A stretch of 64,000 nt of DNA from Anaerocolumna sp. AGMB13020 (GCF_033100115.1 NZ_CP136910.1:2046001-2110000), one strand, 5' to 3'; numbered from the stretch's first letter, positions 27,642 through 36,365 are shown. Translations and numbers: made by a program. The notes: generated by a model not told the origin, from the letters alone.

Positions 27642-27860
27642 AATCAGATATGTACTATTATTATTTTACCAGGGTGTAGCTTAAGACTGCCGGAACCGGC
27701 TTAAGGTTCCACTAAGCAGAACGCATGGCGAGATTCCGGAGACACCGTAAAGATAAATTACCGGAATAACAGCGCAGAAGACTGTAAAGAGGAGCATCTT
27801 AAACGGCGGGATTTGCTTTAAGCAATCCCTGATATGCCTTAGACAGAGAAAGGAACTATA
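27642..27860 (+). other. Possible structured leader before the PHP gene
   Basis: Two good local hairpins are visible. CTTAAG at 27680-27685 pairs with its partner at 27701-27706 around an inner GCCG/CGGC. GGGATT-GCTT at 27808-27818 pairs with AAGCAATCCC at 27820-27829. The second is followed by ATGCC rather than a U-run, so it is not a clear terminator. I checked by eye for purine, TPP, guanidine, lysine, cobalamin and c-di-GMP riboswitch cores and saw none. Confidence 0.35.
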
Positions 27861-28787
27861 ATGTTTAAACGTTTGGAATTACATAATCATACCACGGAAT
27901 CAGATGGCAGCATGACTCCCCTGGAATTAATGGAATTTATGATTGCTGACCAGGTCGATGCCTTTGCCATAACAGACCATAATACCATATCCGGGCACAG
28001 AAAAGTCGCCACACTGCTGGCAGAGAACAACTTCCCTATAAACTGTATCTACGGAATGGAATATACCACTTATTACGGGCATATCCTGTGTCTTAACCTG
28101 AAAGAATACGTATCCTGGGAGAATGTGAATCTCCACAAGCCTGAACTGCTCTTTGGGGCTGCAAAAGAAAAGAATGCCCTGGTAGGAATTGCTCACCCCT
28201 TCTCATACGGACATCCTTTTGCCAGAGGATGCCGTTTTGACATGAAAATCACAGACTATTCCTCCATTGATTTCATCGAGATCTTCAACAATCCCGAACC
28301 CCTTCATGAGGTAAACGAACGAGGACTTCTATGGTGGGAAGCACTGGTATTGGAGGGCGAGAGGCTTGCCTTTACCTGCGGAATGGATCTTCACGGCAGA
28401 TGGGATATGAAAAATCAATACGCAACCTTTATAAAAGGAAAACCTGAAGGCGATATCTCAAAGGAACTGGAAACTGCTGTTCTAACGCAGAAAACCTGGA
28501 TTTCCAAAGGACCGTTAACAGAGTGTGCGATTGATGACAAAAGGAAACGGCTCACCTTTACCATAATCGATACGGATAAGCCTGGTTATATTCATCTGGA
28601 GGAGGCTCCTTATTATCTGACCCTGCGAACTAAAAAAGGAGTCCTTACAAAACAGTTCGACCGAAAGACTCCACTAACAGTTGATTATACAGAACTGCAA
28701 AACGATACTGTGGTTATACCGAAACTCTATCAACAGAATACGGAGATTGAAAACCTTCTGGCTGTTGCACCTGTAATCTATTTGTAA
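27861..28787 (+). CDS. PHP-domain metal-dependent phosphoesterase
   Basis: 308 residues. The PHP motif I, ELHNHTTESDGSMTPLELM, and motif II, FAITDHNTISGH, are complete. Further metal ligands appear in GMEYTTYYGHILCL, GIAHPFSYGHP and CGMDLHGRWD. PHP proteins hydrolyse phosphoesters with two or three metal ions. The family includes histidinol phosphatase and nucleoside 3',5'-bisphosphate phosphatase (YciV); the substrate here is unknown. The C-terminal 90 residues are beta-rich, as in other long PHP proteins. It converges on the response regulator gene, with a bidirectional terminator between them. Confidence 0.88.
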   Translation: MFKRLELHNHTTESDGSMTPLELMEFMIADQVDAFAITDHNTISGHRKVATLLAENNFPINCIYGMEYTTYYGHILCLNLKEYVSWENVNLHKPELLFGAAKEKNALVGIAHPFSYGHPFARGCRFDMKITDYSSIDFIEIFNNPEPLHEVNERGLLWWEALVLEGERLAFTCGMDLHGRWDMKNQYATFIKGKPEGDISKELETAVLTQKTWISKGPLTECAIDDKRKRLTFTIIDTDKPGYIHLEEAPYYLTLRTKKGVLTKQFDRKTPLTVDYTELQNDTVVIPKLYQQNTEIENLLAVAPVIYL

Positions 28788-28810
28788 GCTTAGGGTGTGA
28801 TTGAAACAAA

Positions 28811-28856
28811 AAGGCATAAGAAGACCTTTTCATAATATCAGGGCTTCCTATGCCTT
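28811..28856 (-). terminator. Rho-independent terminator of the two-component operon
   Basis: AAGGCATA-GAAG and its complement CTTC-TATGCCTT form a long stem with a short AT-rich loop. On the minus strand it is followed by TTTTTGTTT. It lies between the convergent PHP and response regulator genes and may serve both. Confidence 0.85.
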
Positions 28857-28941
28857 AAGAAACACGGCTCTTTTTCAACAGACTGAAGTATTTTGCATCA
28901 CATAACAGATATGTGATTTACTGATACCTCAATCCGTTATC

Positions 28942-30549
28942 TCACTTGCGATGCAGTCTTCTATATTCCAGAGGTGTCAGAGAAGTTGATTTTTTAAAGA
29001 CCCGGAAAAAATACTGACTATCTTCATAACCGACCTCTTTTGAGATTTCCGCAATGCTTTTATCCGATCGTATCAGATATTCACAGGCTTTTTCCAACCT
29101 GAGATTTTTGATGTAATTTACAGTTGTCTGCCCGGTTTCTTTCTTAAATATGGTGGAGAAGTAATTGGGGCTAATTGCAAATTTTTCTGCCAGTTCCGTA
29201 ATGGATATATCACGGTTATAATTATCCTGAATGTATTTGATACCCAGCTTTATCTTGTTTCTGGCATTGATATCAATATCTCCCTTTACAGAGATACTGT
29301 CCAATATAAGCAGGTAAAGGTAGTTAATCAATTCCTTTACTGATTGAAAGGTTTCAAAGATCTCAAAATTCAGCACCAGCTTCTCCATATTCTTTGGATC
29401 ATTGGTAAACAGCGGATTAGATACCGTGATAAGAATCTGTATGATACGCGCCCAAACAATACGAATATAGGCAACATTGTACCGTTTAATCTTATCCTCT
29501 GAAAAGATATCATTAAGCAGGAATTCTATGTTCCCGGCATCGTGCCGCTCAATATACTGATGCAGCATATGCAGCTCTGATACCGGAAATTGCTCCGCTG
29601 AAAGAATCTTAATATCATCGTAGAAATAAAGATTGAGCTTTCCATGAATCATTCTCTGCAGGAAAGCCTCCTGTGCCTCTTTGCTGCTATCCACAGTAAT
29701 TTGAGCTGCTATGGAGCTGCTGCCAAAGGTCAAGGAGACTCGCATCTTCTTCCATAAAAGATTCTGAAGTTTGGTAAATACTTTCTCCGCTTCAATCCGC
29801 AGCCTGGCTGGATTGGTATTGGTAAAAATAACATAAAGCTGATTCATGTTGGAAAGATTGTTAACAATAAGCCGTCTTCCCTCTCCTTCAATTTCATAAA
29901 ATACATTTTTTATGGAAAATTTAATAAGGTCAATATCCTTGTAGTCAAAACATTTCTGTTCATAGCTTTCAGAATTAATATGAATTACGGAAACAATACT
30001 CCATTGATTTTCCAGAGGAAATTCAATTCCTGCAAGTTTACCTGTTTTGCACAGATTATCAATTTCCAGTTGGTTCCTGAGCAGTTCGTTGACTGCTTTG
30101 TCCAGCATATAATCCTTTTTTTCTGCAAGCGAACGTGAACCTTCTCTGATACTAAGTCTCAAAGCTTCCTCTTCCTCAATTTTCTGCAAGGAATCTTCAA
30201 TTGCCTTTTTTAAGTTCTCGTTTGACACAGGCTTTAACAGATAGGCATTCACCCCCAAATGAATGGCCTGTTCCGCGTATTCAAATTCTGCATACCCGCT
30301 TAGTATAATGAACTGCAATTTCGGCAGCTTCGTTTTGGCAGTTCGAATAAACATTAACCCGTCCATCCCCGCCATGCGGATATCTGTTATGATAATATCC
30401 ACTTTGTGCCGCTCTAAAATCTCAATTGCCTGTTCACCTGAGTCGGCTTCATACAGCACTGCCGGCATCAGATTCAGATACTCCAATCTGGCTTTAATCC
30501 CCTGTCTTATCAGTTCCTCATCATCTGCAATCAAAATACTCCTATTCAC
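28942..30549 (-). CDS. Response regulator, AraC type (YesN-like)
   Basis: 535 residues with a GTG start at 30549 and AGGGAGGG upstream. The receiver domain covers residues 1-120: acidic pocket D9/D10, phosphoacceptor D56 in IITDIRM and K105 in LLKPVS. A long middle domain precedes a C-terminal AraC helix-turn-helix pair (about 435-535; NYFSTIFKKETGQTTVNYIK, then EVGYEDSQYFFRVFKK). The family controls sugar ABC operons of the LplABC type. It starts 13 nt after the kinase stop. The target is most likely the operon beginning at 26402, given the pairing of YesMN with LplABC in many Firmicutes. Confidence 0.95.
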   Translation of the reverse strand: MNRSILIADDEELIRQGIKARLEYLNLMPAVLYEADSGEQAIEILERHKVDIIITDIRMAGMDGLMFIRTAKTKLPKLQFIILSGYAEFEYAEQAIHLGVNAYLLKPVSNENLKKAIEDSLQKIEEEEALRLSIREGSRSLAEKKDYMLDKAVNELLRNQLEIDNLCKTGKLAGIEFPLENQWSIVSVIHINSESYEQKCFDYKDIDLIKFSIKNVFYEIEGEGRRLIVNNLSNMNQLYVIFTNTNPARLRIEAEKVFTKLQNLLWKKMRVSLTFGSSSIAAQITVDSSKEAQEAFLQRMIHGKLNLYFYDDIKILSAEQFPVSELHMLHQYIERHDAGNIEFLLNDIFSEDKIKRYNVAYIRIVWARIIQILITVSNPLFTNDPKNMEKLVLNFEIFETFQSVKELINYLYLLILDSISVKGDIDINARNKIKLGIKYIQDNYNRDISITELAEKFAISPNYFSTIFKKETGQTTVNYIKNLRLEKACEYLIRSDKSIAEISKEVGYEDSQYFFRVFKKSTSLTPLEYRRLHRK

Positions 30550-30562
30550 GCTAATACCCTCC

Positions 30563-32335
30563 CTATTGAAGAAGTGGCAGGGTAATTGTAAAACAACTTC
30601 CCCGTCCCTGCAAACTCTCTATCGTAATTCCATATTCAATTCCACAAGCTAATTGAATTCTCTGGTTAACATTTCTGATACCGATTCCCTGTCTGGTCTG
30701 TTCCGCTTGGTGGGTATCATTGATATAATTACTGATTTCTTCAACTTTTTGCTGCGACATGCCGACACCATCATCTTCAATCTTTATGACCAGCATATGA
30801 TTGACCTCTTTGATGGAAATCTCCAGTGTTCCTTTCCCTTTGTTTTTGCTCAGGCCATGAACAATGGCATTCTCCACAATGGGCTGCAGAATGAACCGCA
30901 GCACCAGCTTATCCTCCATTTCTGGATCAACATTGTAAAACACATCAAATTTATTCTCAAATCTGGTTTTCTGTATATAGACATAATTCTGAGTATGCAC
31001 CAGTTCCTGTTTAACCGTTACAAATTCACCATAGTTTTTTCCAAGGCTGTATCTGAAATTCCCTCCAAGCTTTTCACAAAGATCACAGATGAGAAAGACG
31101 CCCTTGACCGCCGCAATGGAACTGATGGTTTCCAGGGTATTGTAAAGAAAATGAGGATTAATCTGCAATTGCAGGTTACGGAATTCACTTTCTTTCTTCT
31201 CCAGCTGCTGGATATAATTTTTCTTTATCAGGGTATCAAGCTTTTCAAGCATTGTATTGAACTGCCTGTCCAGAACTGCAATCTCATCATTTCCTTCAAT
31301 TTTTTCCGTTATGGATAAATCACCGGTTTCCGCCACCTTTATCTTATGAATCAGCTTCTCTACTCTTTTTGAAAAGCTTCTGGTAAAAGCAAACATGGTA
31401 ACAAAAATAATTCCAATCACCACTGAGAGAACCGGTAAGAAACTGCTTTGTACATCCGCTTTCTTCTTGTTCAACTGGCTGTTGTTGAAAAGAAACAGCA
31501 GTTTTAAACCAAAGTTTATTTCATGCTCCGGGCTGATAACCATAGCATCTTTATAATAATTGGTCTTATGAGAGTTAAGCTCCTCATAGGATAAGTCTTT
31601 TAGTATGGAATTATAATCCTGGTTGGAGGAATATATGATATCAGAGTTACTGTCTAAAGCGATTACATCATATGAATATACCGATTCACCAAAAGTAACG
31701 GTTGGTGCCAACAGCCTTTCCAGATAAATATCCAGTTTAACCATACCAATGAATTCACTGGTATAGTCCGCAGTATTTATATAGATAATATCCTGCTTTA
31801 AGGAAAGAATAGCTTCCTTCTTTTTGCCTGCCATATAAATAAAATAATTACCTCTGGCAGACAGGCTTTTGGGAAACCAGCTCTCCCTGGTAGCTCCATC
31901 CATCATTGCAACTCTGCTGCCATAGATCTTACCGTTTGAATTATTGGAGTAAATCATACAATTACGCAGCTCCGGGCTTTCCAAATGAAGTGATTTATTT
32001 ACTTCTGTACTAACATCTGTTCCTTTGCTCCGTGGATTATTATCCTCCGTCTTATTCATCAGGGTATTAACAATAATGGTGTTATTGGTTATCTGCCTTA
32101 AGCTGTCATTATACTGATAAAGCTTGCTTTCCAGACTCGACGTATACTGGGCAATCAGCTGATTATGAGAATTCACCAACTCCTCTGTAACCAAATTTGT
32201 AATTTTTTGAAATACCAGAGAACTTATGAACAGTATGGGTACAATGCTTACCAGCGCAGTAAAAGCGACCAGCTGAGTAAATATGGTACTGGAATGAAAA
32301 ACAAATCTGTGCAGTCTCTTTAACTTTTCTTTCAT
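30563..32335 (-). CDS. Sensor histidine kinase, YesM-like
   Basis: 590 residues from the ATG at 32335 (GAGGAAG upstream); the open frame runs further to 32389, but that part overlaps a terminator hairpin. A membrane segment near residue 25-45 is followed by an extracellular sensing domain of about 240 residues and a second membrane segment (VLSVVIGIIFVTMFAF). A HAMP linker, the phosphoacceptor His in LQINPHFLYNTLETIS and an ATP-binding domain (IVENAIVHGLSKNKGKGTLE, EDDGVGM, GIGIRNVNQRI) follow. It probably senses an extracellular sugar or the loaded binding protein and phosphorylates the adjacent regulator. Confidence 0.94.
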   Translation of the reverse strand: MKEKLKRLHRFVFHSSTIFTQLVAFTALVSIVPILFISSLVFQKITNLVTEELVNSHNQLIAQYTSSLESKLYQYNDSLRQITNNTIIVNTLMNKTEDNNPRSKGTDVSTEVNKSLHLESPELRNCMIYSNNSNGKIYGSRVAMMDGATRESWFPKSLSARGNYFIYMAGKKKEAILSLKQDIIYINTADYTSEFIGMVKLDIYLERLLAPTVTFGESVYSYDVIALDSNSDIIYSSNQDYNSILKDLSYEELNSHKTNYYKDAMVISPEHEINFGLKLLFLFNNSQLNKKKADVQSSFLPVLSVVIGIIFVTMFAFTRSFSKRVEKLIHKIKVAETGDLSITEKIEGNDEIAVLDRQFNTMLEKLDTLIKKNYIQQLEKKESEFRNLQLQINPHFLYNTLETISSIAAVKGVFLICDLCEKLGGNFRYSLGKNYGEFVTVKQELVHTQNYVYIQKTRFENKFDVFYNVDPEMEDKLVLRFILQPIVENAIVHGLSKNKGKGTLEISIKEVNHMLVIKIEDDGVGMSQQKVEEISNYINDTHQAEQTRQGIGIRNVNQRIQLACGIEYGITIESLQGRGSCFTITLPLLQ

Positions 32336-32354
32336 TTCTTCTTCCTCAATTTGC

Positions 32355-32405
32355 AAAAAACCCAAGAATAAAAGCACCATAGCAGTCATTGCACTTATTC
32401 TTGGG
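32355..32405 (-). terminator. Intrinsic terminator or attenuator just before the histidine kinase
   Basis: CCCAAGAATAA (32361-32371) and TTATTCTTGGG (32395-32405) are perfect complements. On the minus strand the stem is followed by TTTTTT. The kinase ribosome site starts only a few bases after the U-run, so no promoter fits between. Transcription of the kinase must therefore read through this stem, or start before it. Confidence 0.85.
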
Positions 32406-32424
32406 TTATAATATTAATCTATAA

Positions 32425-32453
32425 ATTATTCTATAGTGTCTTCTCTAATGCAA
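32425..32453 (-). promoter_or_regulatory. Possible promoter for the two-component operon
   Basis: On the minus strand TTGCAT (32453-32448) and AATAAT (32430-32425) are separated by 17 nt. The site overlaps the end of the ROK gene and lies upstream of the terminator stem at 32361-32405. Moderate match only. Confidence 0.4.
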
Positions 32454-33312
32454 GATATCCAAGTCTTATAGCACCCAAGATACCGGGATCCTCCCCAAGT
32501 ATTGGTGGTATAATATAGTTATCAATATCTTTCATAATGTCCTCATGACGGATATATCCACCCAAATTTTGCAGAACTTTCTCTCTTACAGCGGGGAACA
32601 GCTGTGGCTGATGCATAACACCGCCCCATAAAACGATTTTATTGGGTGATAAGGTCAGTATATAATTTGTAACAGCCTGGGCAATATAAAAAGCCTCCAG
32701 TTCCCAGACCTCATCCCGTTCTGACAGCTCGTGCCCTTTTTGTCTCCATCTGCCCTCTATTGCCGGTCCGGCAGCAAGGCCTTCCAGACAGTTATCATGA
32801 TAAGGACAAAATCCTTCATAGGTATCCTGTTGATGGCGGGTAACAAGAATATGACCAGCCTCTGGATGAACCAGTCCATGCAGCGGCAATCCATTGATGC
32901 AGACTCCAACTCCCACTCCGGTACCAATCGTAATATAGATTACCGACTCACAATCTTTGCCCGCTCCCCAGACAGCTTCTCCAAGAGCAGCACCATTCAC
33001 ATCCGTATCAAAGCCTATGGGAATCTTCAATGCATCCTGAAAAGCCTTTACAATATTAAAGTTACGCCAGGCTAATTTCGGACTACTGGTAATCGAACCG
33101 TAGGTAGGAGATGAAATGTCCAAATCAATAGGACCAAAACATCCGATTCCCAGCGCTTCTATCGATTCATTTTCAAAAAATCTGATTAATGCAGGAATTG
33201 TAACTTCAGGTGACTCTGTCGGAATTGTAAATCTCTTATGGATTTCTCCCTTTTCATTACCAATCGCACAAACCATTTTTGTACCGCCGGCTTCAATTCC
33301 TCCAATTATCAT
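32431..33312 (-). CDS. ROK-family sugar kinase, fructokinase/mannokinase-like
   Basis: 293 residues from the ATG at 33312, preceded by GGAGGG; the frame runs upstream to 33351. The N-terminal phosphate loop GGIEAGGTKMVCAIG, the IGTGVGVGVCINGLPLHG segment and the ROK zinc site (H and C residues in GHILVTRHQQD and FCPYHDNCLEGLAAG) are all present. The closest type by memory is the B. subtilis YdhR/GmuE and ScrK group, which phosphorylate fructose or mannose. It probably turns free mannose from GH38/GH125 into mannose-6-phosphate. It is the first gene upstream of the two-component system. Its 5' flank holds a duplicated 65-nt segment. Confidence 0.92.
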   Translation of the reverse strand: MIIGGIEAGGTKMVCAIGNEKGEIHKRFTIPTESPEVTIPALIRFFENESIEALGIGCFGPIDLDISSPTYGSITSSPKLAWRNFNIVKAFQDALKIPIGFDTDVNGAALGEAVWGAGKDCESVIYITIGTGVGVGVCINGLPLHGLVHPEAGHILVTRHQQDTYEGFCPYHDNCLEGLAAGPAIEGRWRQKGHELSERDEVWELEAFYIAQAVTNYILTLSPNKIVLWGGVMHQPQLFPAVREKVLQNLGGYIRHEDIMKDIDNYIIPPILGEDPGILGAIRLGYLALEKTL

Positions 33313-33334
33313 AATACCCTCCGTCTTTCGTTCC

Positions 33335-33486
33335 TTTTCTTGTTGCTCCATTCGGAATTCGCAAGCGAGCTTGCAATTCCTCTTTCCGCTTTCATTATAA
33401 AATGAACATAATACTTGTTCATTTTCTTGTTGCTCCAGTCGGAATTCGCAAGCGAGCTTGCAATTCCTCTTTCCGCTTTCATTATA
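33335..33486. repeat. Direct duplication, two 65-nt copies upstream of the ROK gene
   Basis: Segments 33335-33399 and 33422-33486 are nearly identical (two or three differences) with a period of 87 nt. Each contains an internal hairpin, GGAATTCGCAAGCGAGCTTG with its continuation, where GAATT-GCAAGC pairs with GCTTGC-AATTC. Copy 1 begins about 22 nt from the ROK start, so the hairpins sit in the leader or promoter region. Confidence 0.95.
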
Positions 33487-33595
33487 TCATACAAACTCAA
33501 ATCAGGCAGTTCACAAATCTTCAAAAAACACTGTATTTTTCTATGATACACACCAAAGCTGCAAGTCTCAAAAACCATTCTTTAATAGGTAAACA

Positions 33596-33807
33596 GGAAA
33601 TTTGCGCCAAACAGAAAGAGGAATGCGCCTATGGAAAGGTATTAGAAGTCCTATTCTCTGCAGCTTATGTGCTATATACGAAAACAGATTGTCTGAGCGT
33701 AGCGAGTTATCTGTTTTCGTATATGCCAAGCACAAAAGCTTCAGAGAATTAGGACTTCTTATACCTTGGAATGGAAGCATGAGTCTTTCTGTTTGACGCA
33801 AATTTCC
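33596..33807 (+). repeat. Large imperfect hairpin element, copy C (about 212 nt)
   Basis: Homologous to copy B (26703-26916) along its entire length. The base GGAAATTTGCG differs from that of copy B, yet is matched by the same changes on the opposite arm. The apex is GTCTGAGCGTAGCGAGTT, and GCCAAG bulges from the 3' arm. It lies in the gap downstream of purA and upstream of the ROK gene. The open frames crossing it are shadows of the palindrome. Confidence 0.9.
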
Positions 33808-33894
33808 GTCCCCTTATGGAAACCTTCTCTTTGTCACAAATTTCTATCCCCTTGTAAAAACCTGCACTTTAAAACCACTAAAGAACCCAGCCTT

Positions 33895-35169
33895 TTAGCG
33901 ATAAATAATTTCATCCCTGCCAGGTCCATTGGATACCATAGTTACAGGAACACCGATTTCTTTTTCAATAAACTCAATATATTTTCTGCAATTCTCAGGA
34001 AGCTCTTCATATTTCGTAATTCCTCTAATTTCCTGATTCCAGCCGGGAAGATTTACATAAACAGGTTTTGCTTTGGCAAGCTTAACAGTAGTGGGGAAAT
34101 CCTTTGTTACAACACCATCTACCTCATAGCCTACGCATACAGGCAGTTCCTTTAAATACCCCAGAACATCCAGAACAGTAAGTGCAACCTGTGTTGCTCC
34201 CTGCATTCTGCAGCCATATCTTGTCGCTACTGCATCAAACCAGCCCATACGTCTGGGTCTGCCGGTAGTAGCACCGAACTCGCCGCCGTCACCGCCTCTT
34301 TTTCTTAACTCATCGGCTTCTTCACCAAAAATCTCACTTACGAATTCACCGGCTCCTACAGCACTGGAATAAGCCTTGGCAACTGCAATGATTTCCTTGA
34401 TTTCATAAGGAGCAATACCTGCACCTATGGCACCGTAGGCTGCCAGTGTGGAGGAGGAAGTTACCATCGGATAAATTCCGAAATCCGGATCTTTCAAAGC
34501 ACCAAGCTGTCCCTCTAATAAGATATTCTTACCTTCTTTTATAGCCTCATACAGGTAAGCTGAAACATCGCAGACATATGGCTTAACCATTTCTCTGTAT
34601 TCAATAAGGGTATTGTATAATTCCTCAGTGTTGATGAGAGGCTTGTGATACATATGCTCTAAGATAACATTTTTAGCTTCACATACTCTTTCAACTTTTT
34701 CTTTTAAGCTTTCTTCATCGAAAAGCTCGGATACCTGAAAGCCAATTTTTGCATATTTATCGGAATAAAAGGGTGCAATACCGGATTTGGTGGAACCAAA
34801 GGATTTGCCGCCCAGTCTTTCTTCTTCATACTGGTCAAAGAGGATATGATATGGCATCATAATCTGTGCTCTGTCAGAAACCAGGAGTTTAGGTTCCGGC
34901 ACGCCTCTGTCTGTTAAGGATTTTACTTCTTCAAAAAGATAAGGAATATTAAGTGCTACTCCGTTACCGATAATACAGGTAGTGTGCTCATAAAATACAC
35001 CTGAGGGAAGAAGGTGAAGTGCGAATTTACCATACTTATTAATGATTGTGTGGCCAGCATTACTGCCTCCCTGAAATCTTACAATAATATCAGATTCCTG
35101 ACCTAACATGTCCGTTATCTTACCCTTGCCTTCATCGCCCCAATTAGCGCCTACTATTGCTTTTACCAT
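33895..35169 (-). CDS. purA: Adenylosuccinate synthetase
   Basis: 424 residues from the ATG at 35169 with AAGGAGG upstream. It joins IMP and aspartate using GTP, the first step from IMP to AMP. The P-loop GANWGDEGKGKITD is at residues 6-19; FQGGSNAGHTI with the catalytic His follows, and then GAPRRMG-type specificity residues appear as TTGRPRRMGWFDAV. The C-terminal GPGRDEIIYR is standard. It is monocistronic in appearance, with a hairpin in its own leader and hairpin element C downstream. The next step is encoded by purB about 7 kb away. Confidence 0.97.
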   Translation of the reverse strand: MVKAIVGANWGDEGKGKITDMLGQESDIIVRFQGGSNAGHTIINKYGKFALHLLPSGVFYEHTTCIIGNGVALNIPYLFEEVKSLTDRGVPEPKLLVSDRAQIMMPYHILFDQYEEERLGGKSFGSTKSGIAPFYSDKYAKIGFQVSELFDEESLKEKVERVCEAKNVILEHMYHKPLINTEELYNTLIEYREMVKPYVCDVSAYLYEAIKEGKNILLEGQLGALKDPDFGIYPMVTSSSTLAAYGAIGAGIAPYEIKEIIAVAKAYSSAVGAGEFVSEIFGEEADELRKRGGDGGEFGATTGRPRRMGWFDAVATRYGCRMQGATQVALTVLDVLGYLKELPVCVGYEVDGVVTKDFPTTVKLAKAKPVYVNLPGWNQEIRGITKYEELPENCRKYIEFIEKEIGVPVTMVSNGPGRDEIIYR

Positions 35170-35235
35170 AGAATTTCCTCCTTTTGCAACCATGAGTTAT
35201 CTCTTATACAGTCATCCTTTTTCTGCATAAAAAAT

Positions 35236-35263
35236 GGCATTGTAACAAACCAGTTACCATGCC
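35236..35263 (-). terminator. Terminator-like hairpin in the purA leader
   Basis: On the minus strand GGCAT-GTAAC pairs with GTTAC-ATGCC with one mismatch, followed by ATTTTTTATG. It lies about 65 nt before the purA start and about 315 nt after the stop of the lipoprotein gene. A TATAAT on the minus strand just upstream could start a short attenuated leader. Confidence 0.55.
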
Positions 35264-35576
35264 TTATTACTTTCCTATTATACATACATTCAGGACATAA
35301 GTAAAATCAATATTATTTATGTTGTCCATAATCCCTGATTATATTGCTTCCTTATACAGGCAGGCATTGCTATAGTATAGGATGCTGTATTATGTAAAAT
35401 TTATCCCGGCCTTCCTATTAATCCTCCAGCGCATCTGTTTTTATAGCAGGTTCTTCTGTGTCCATCATTCCTGTTAGCAAATACCATCCTATATTTTCTT
35501 TGAATTGCTTTCAGCTTATCCCTCAGGGATTCCTTCTTACTTTTTATATATGCTCCCACGAGAGATAAGCTTTGTA

Positions 35577-36365
35577 TTACGGTGATATCATATTATCTGC
35601 CAGTATGAAGGCGTCCATGTGATTTTCGCTATCCGGATTAAGCACCAGCTCTTCAAAATCTTCCGGGTTGATATCTTTCCTATCTGCCAGATAGACAATT
35701 CTTCTGTTATCCTTTTCATAGGTATTGATATAGGAATACTCTTTTGTTATAAACTTTTCCTTTGAGGCATAGGCATCTCTGGAAGCATCCGTTACGGCGT
35801 AATATTTACTGCCATCATGAATAACATCCGTAATGATAGGATCTCCTTCTATAGTATAGGAAACTTTTCTTAGATATGCCGTAATACCCTGGGTACTGTA
35901 ATCTAAAAAGCGGTCAACCAGTTCAATATTTGCAGTTTCTTTGAGACCTTCTACATACAATCCGTCTGCTTTTGCTGACTCGTAAGGATACTCCTCAGGA
36001 ATCTCTTTCGTGGGAGGCCAGTTATCCGCCACCTCCTCTATCACCTTAATTTTCTTTGCCGAAATCTGAGGGGGATAGGATTCCATCACCGTACCATCAA
36101 ATAATATTTCTATAACCGTACCTAATTGAAGTTTTAACTCTTTTGCATCTTTATAATGAACTGAAACCGGTTCAAACGGTGTCAGGACATCATTTTTACC
36201 AGACACCGCTGTCATTATGCTTTCCTCATGGACTGATAATACAATAGCACGCAGCGTCTTATCTGCCGCTACTTCTGATTTACGACAACCAGATGCAGGT
36301 ATAACCAGGCATAAAAGCAATGTTAGCAAGAATATTTTCTGTAATGATAAAGTTATACTTTTCAT
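35577..36365 (-). CDS. Putative lipoprotein with DUF3221/DUF4362-like character
   Basis: 262 residues from the ATG at 36365. A signal peptide (residues about 1-23) ends in the lipobox PASGC, so it should be exported and lipid-anchored. The N-terminal mature part (LRAIVLSVHEESIMTAVSG, LQLGTVIEILFDGTV) looks like the small beta-barrel of DUF3221-type lipoproteins. The C-terminal 120 residues (IELVDRFLDYSTQGITAYLRKV, SYINTYEKDN) resemble DUF4362; both names are from memory. It is followed downstream by the purA leader and preceded by the DUF523 gene on the same strand. Function unknown. Confidence 0.75.
   Translation of the reverse strand: MKSITLSLQKIFLLTLLLCLVIPASGCRKSEVAADKTLRAIVLSVHEESIMTAVSGKNDVLTPFEPVSVHYKDAKELKLQLGTVIEILFDGTVMESYPPQISAKKIKVIEEVADNWPPTKEIPEEYPYESAKADGLYVEGLKETANIELVDRFLDYSTQGITAYLRKVSYTIEGDPIITDVIHDGSKYYAVTDASRDAYASKEKFITKEYSYINTYEKDNRRIVYLADRKDINPEDFEELVLNPDSENHMDAFILADNMISP

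Noticed and set aside
27650..27720. tRNA-like fold in the gap before the PHP gene
   Set aside because: A short GCCG/CGGC hairpin is present, but there is no T-loop GTTCNANNC with acceptor stem partner and no CCA context.
33309..33578. Minus-strand 89-residue frame with an internal peptide repeat
   Set aside because: It overlaps the ROK start and consists of the 65-nt duplication read through once per copy. No ribosome site and no other support.
35283..35360. Purine riboswitch upstream of purA
   Set aside because: A TATAATC and a TTATGG occur on the minus strand at about the right spacing, but the TCTACC segment and the loop-loop sequences of the purine aptamer are missing.
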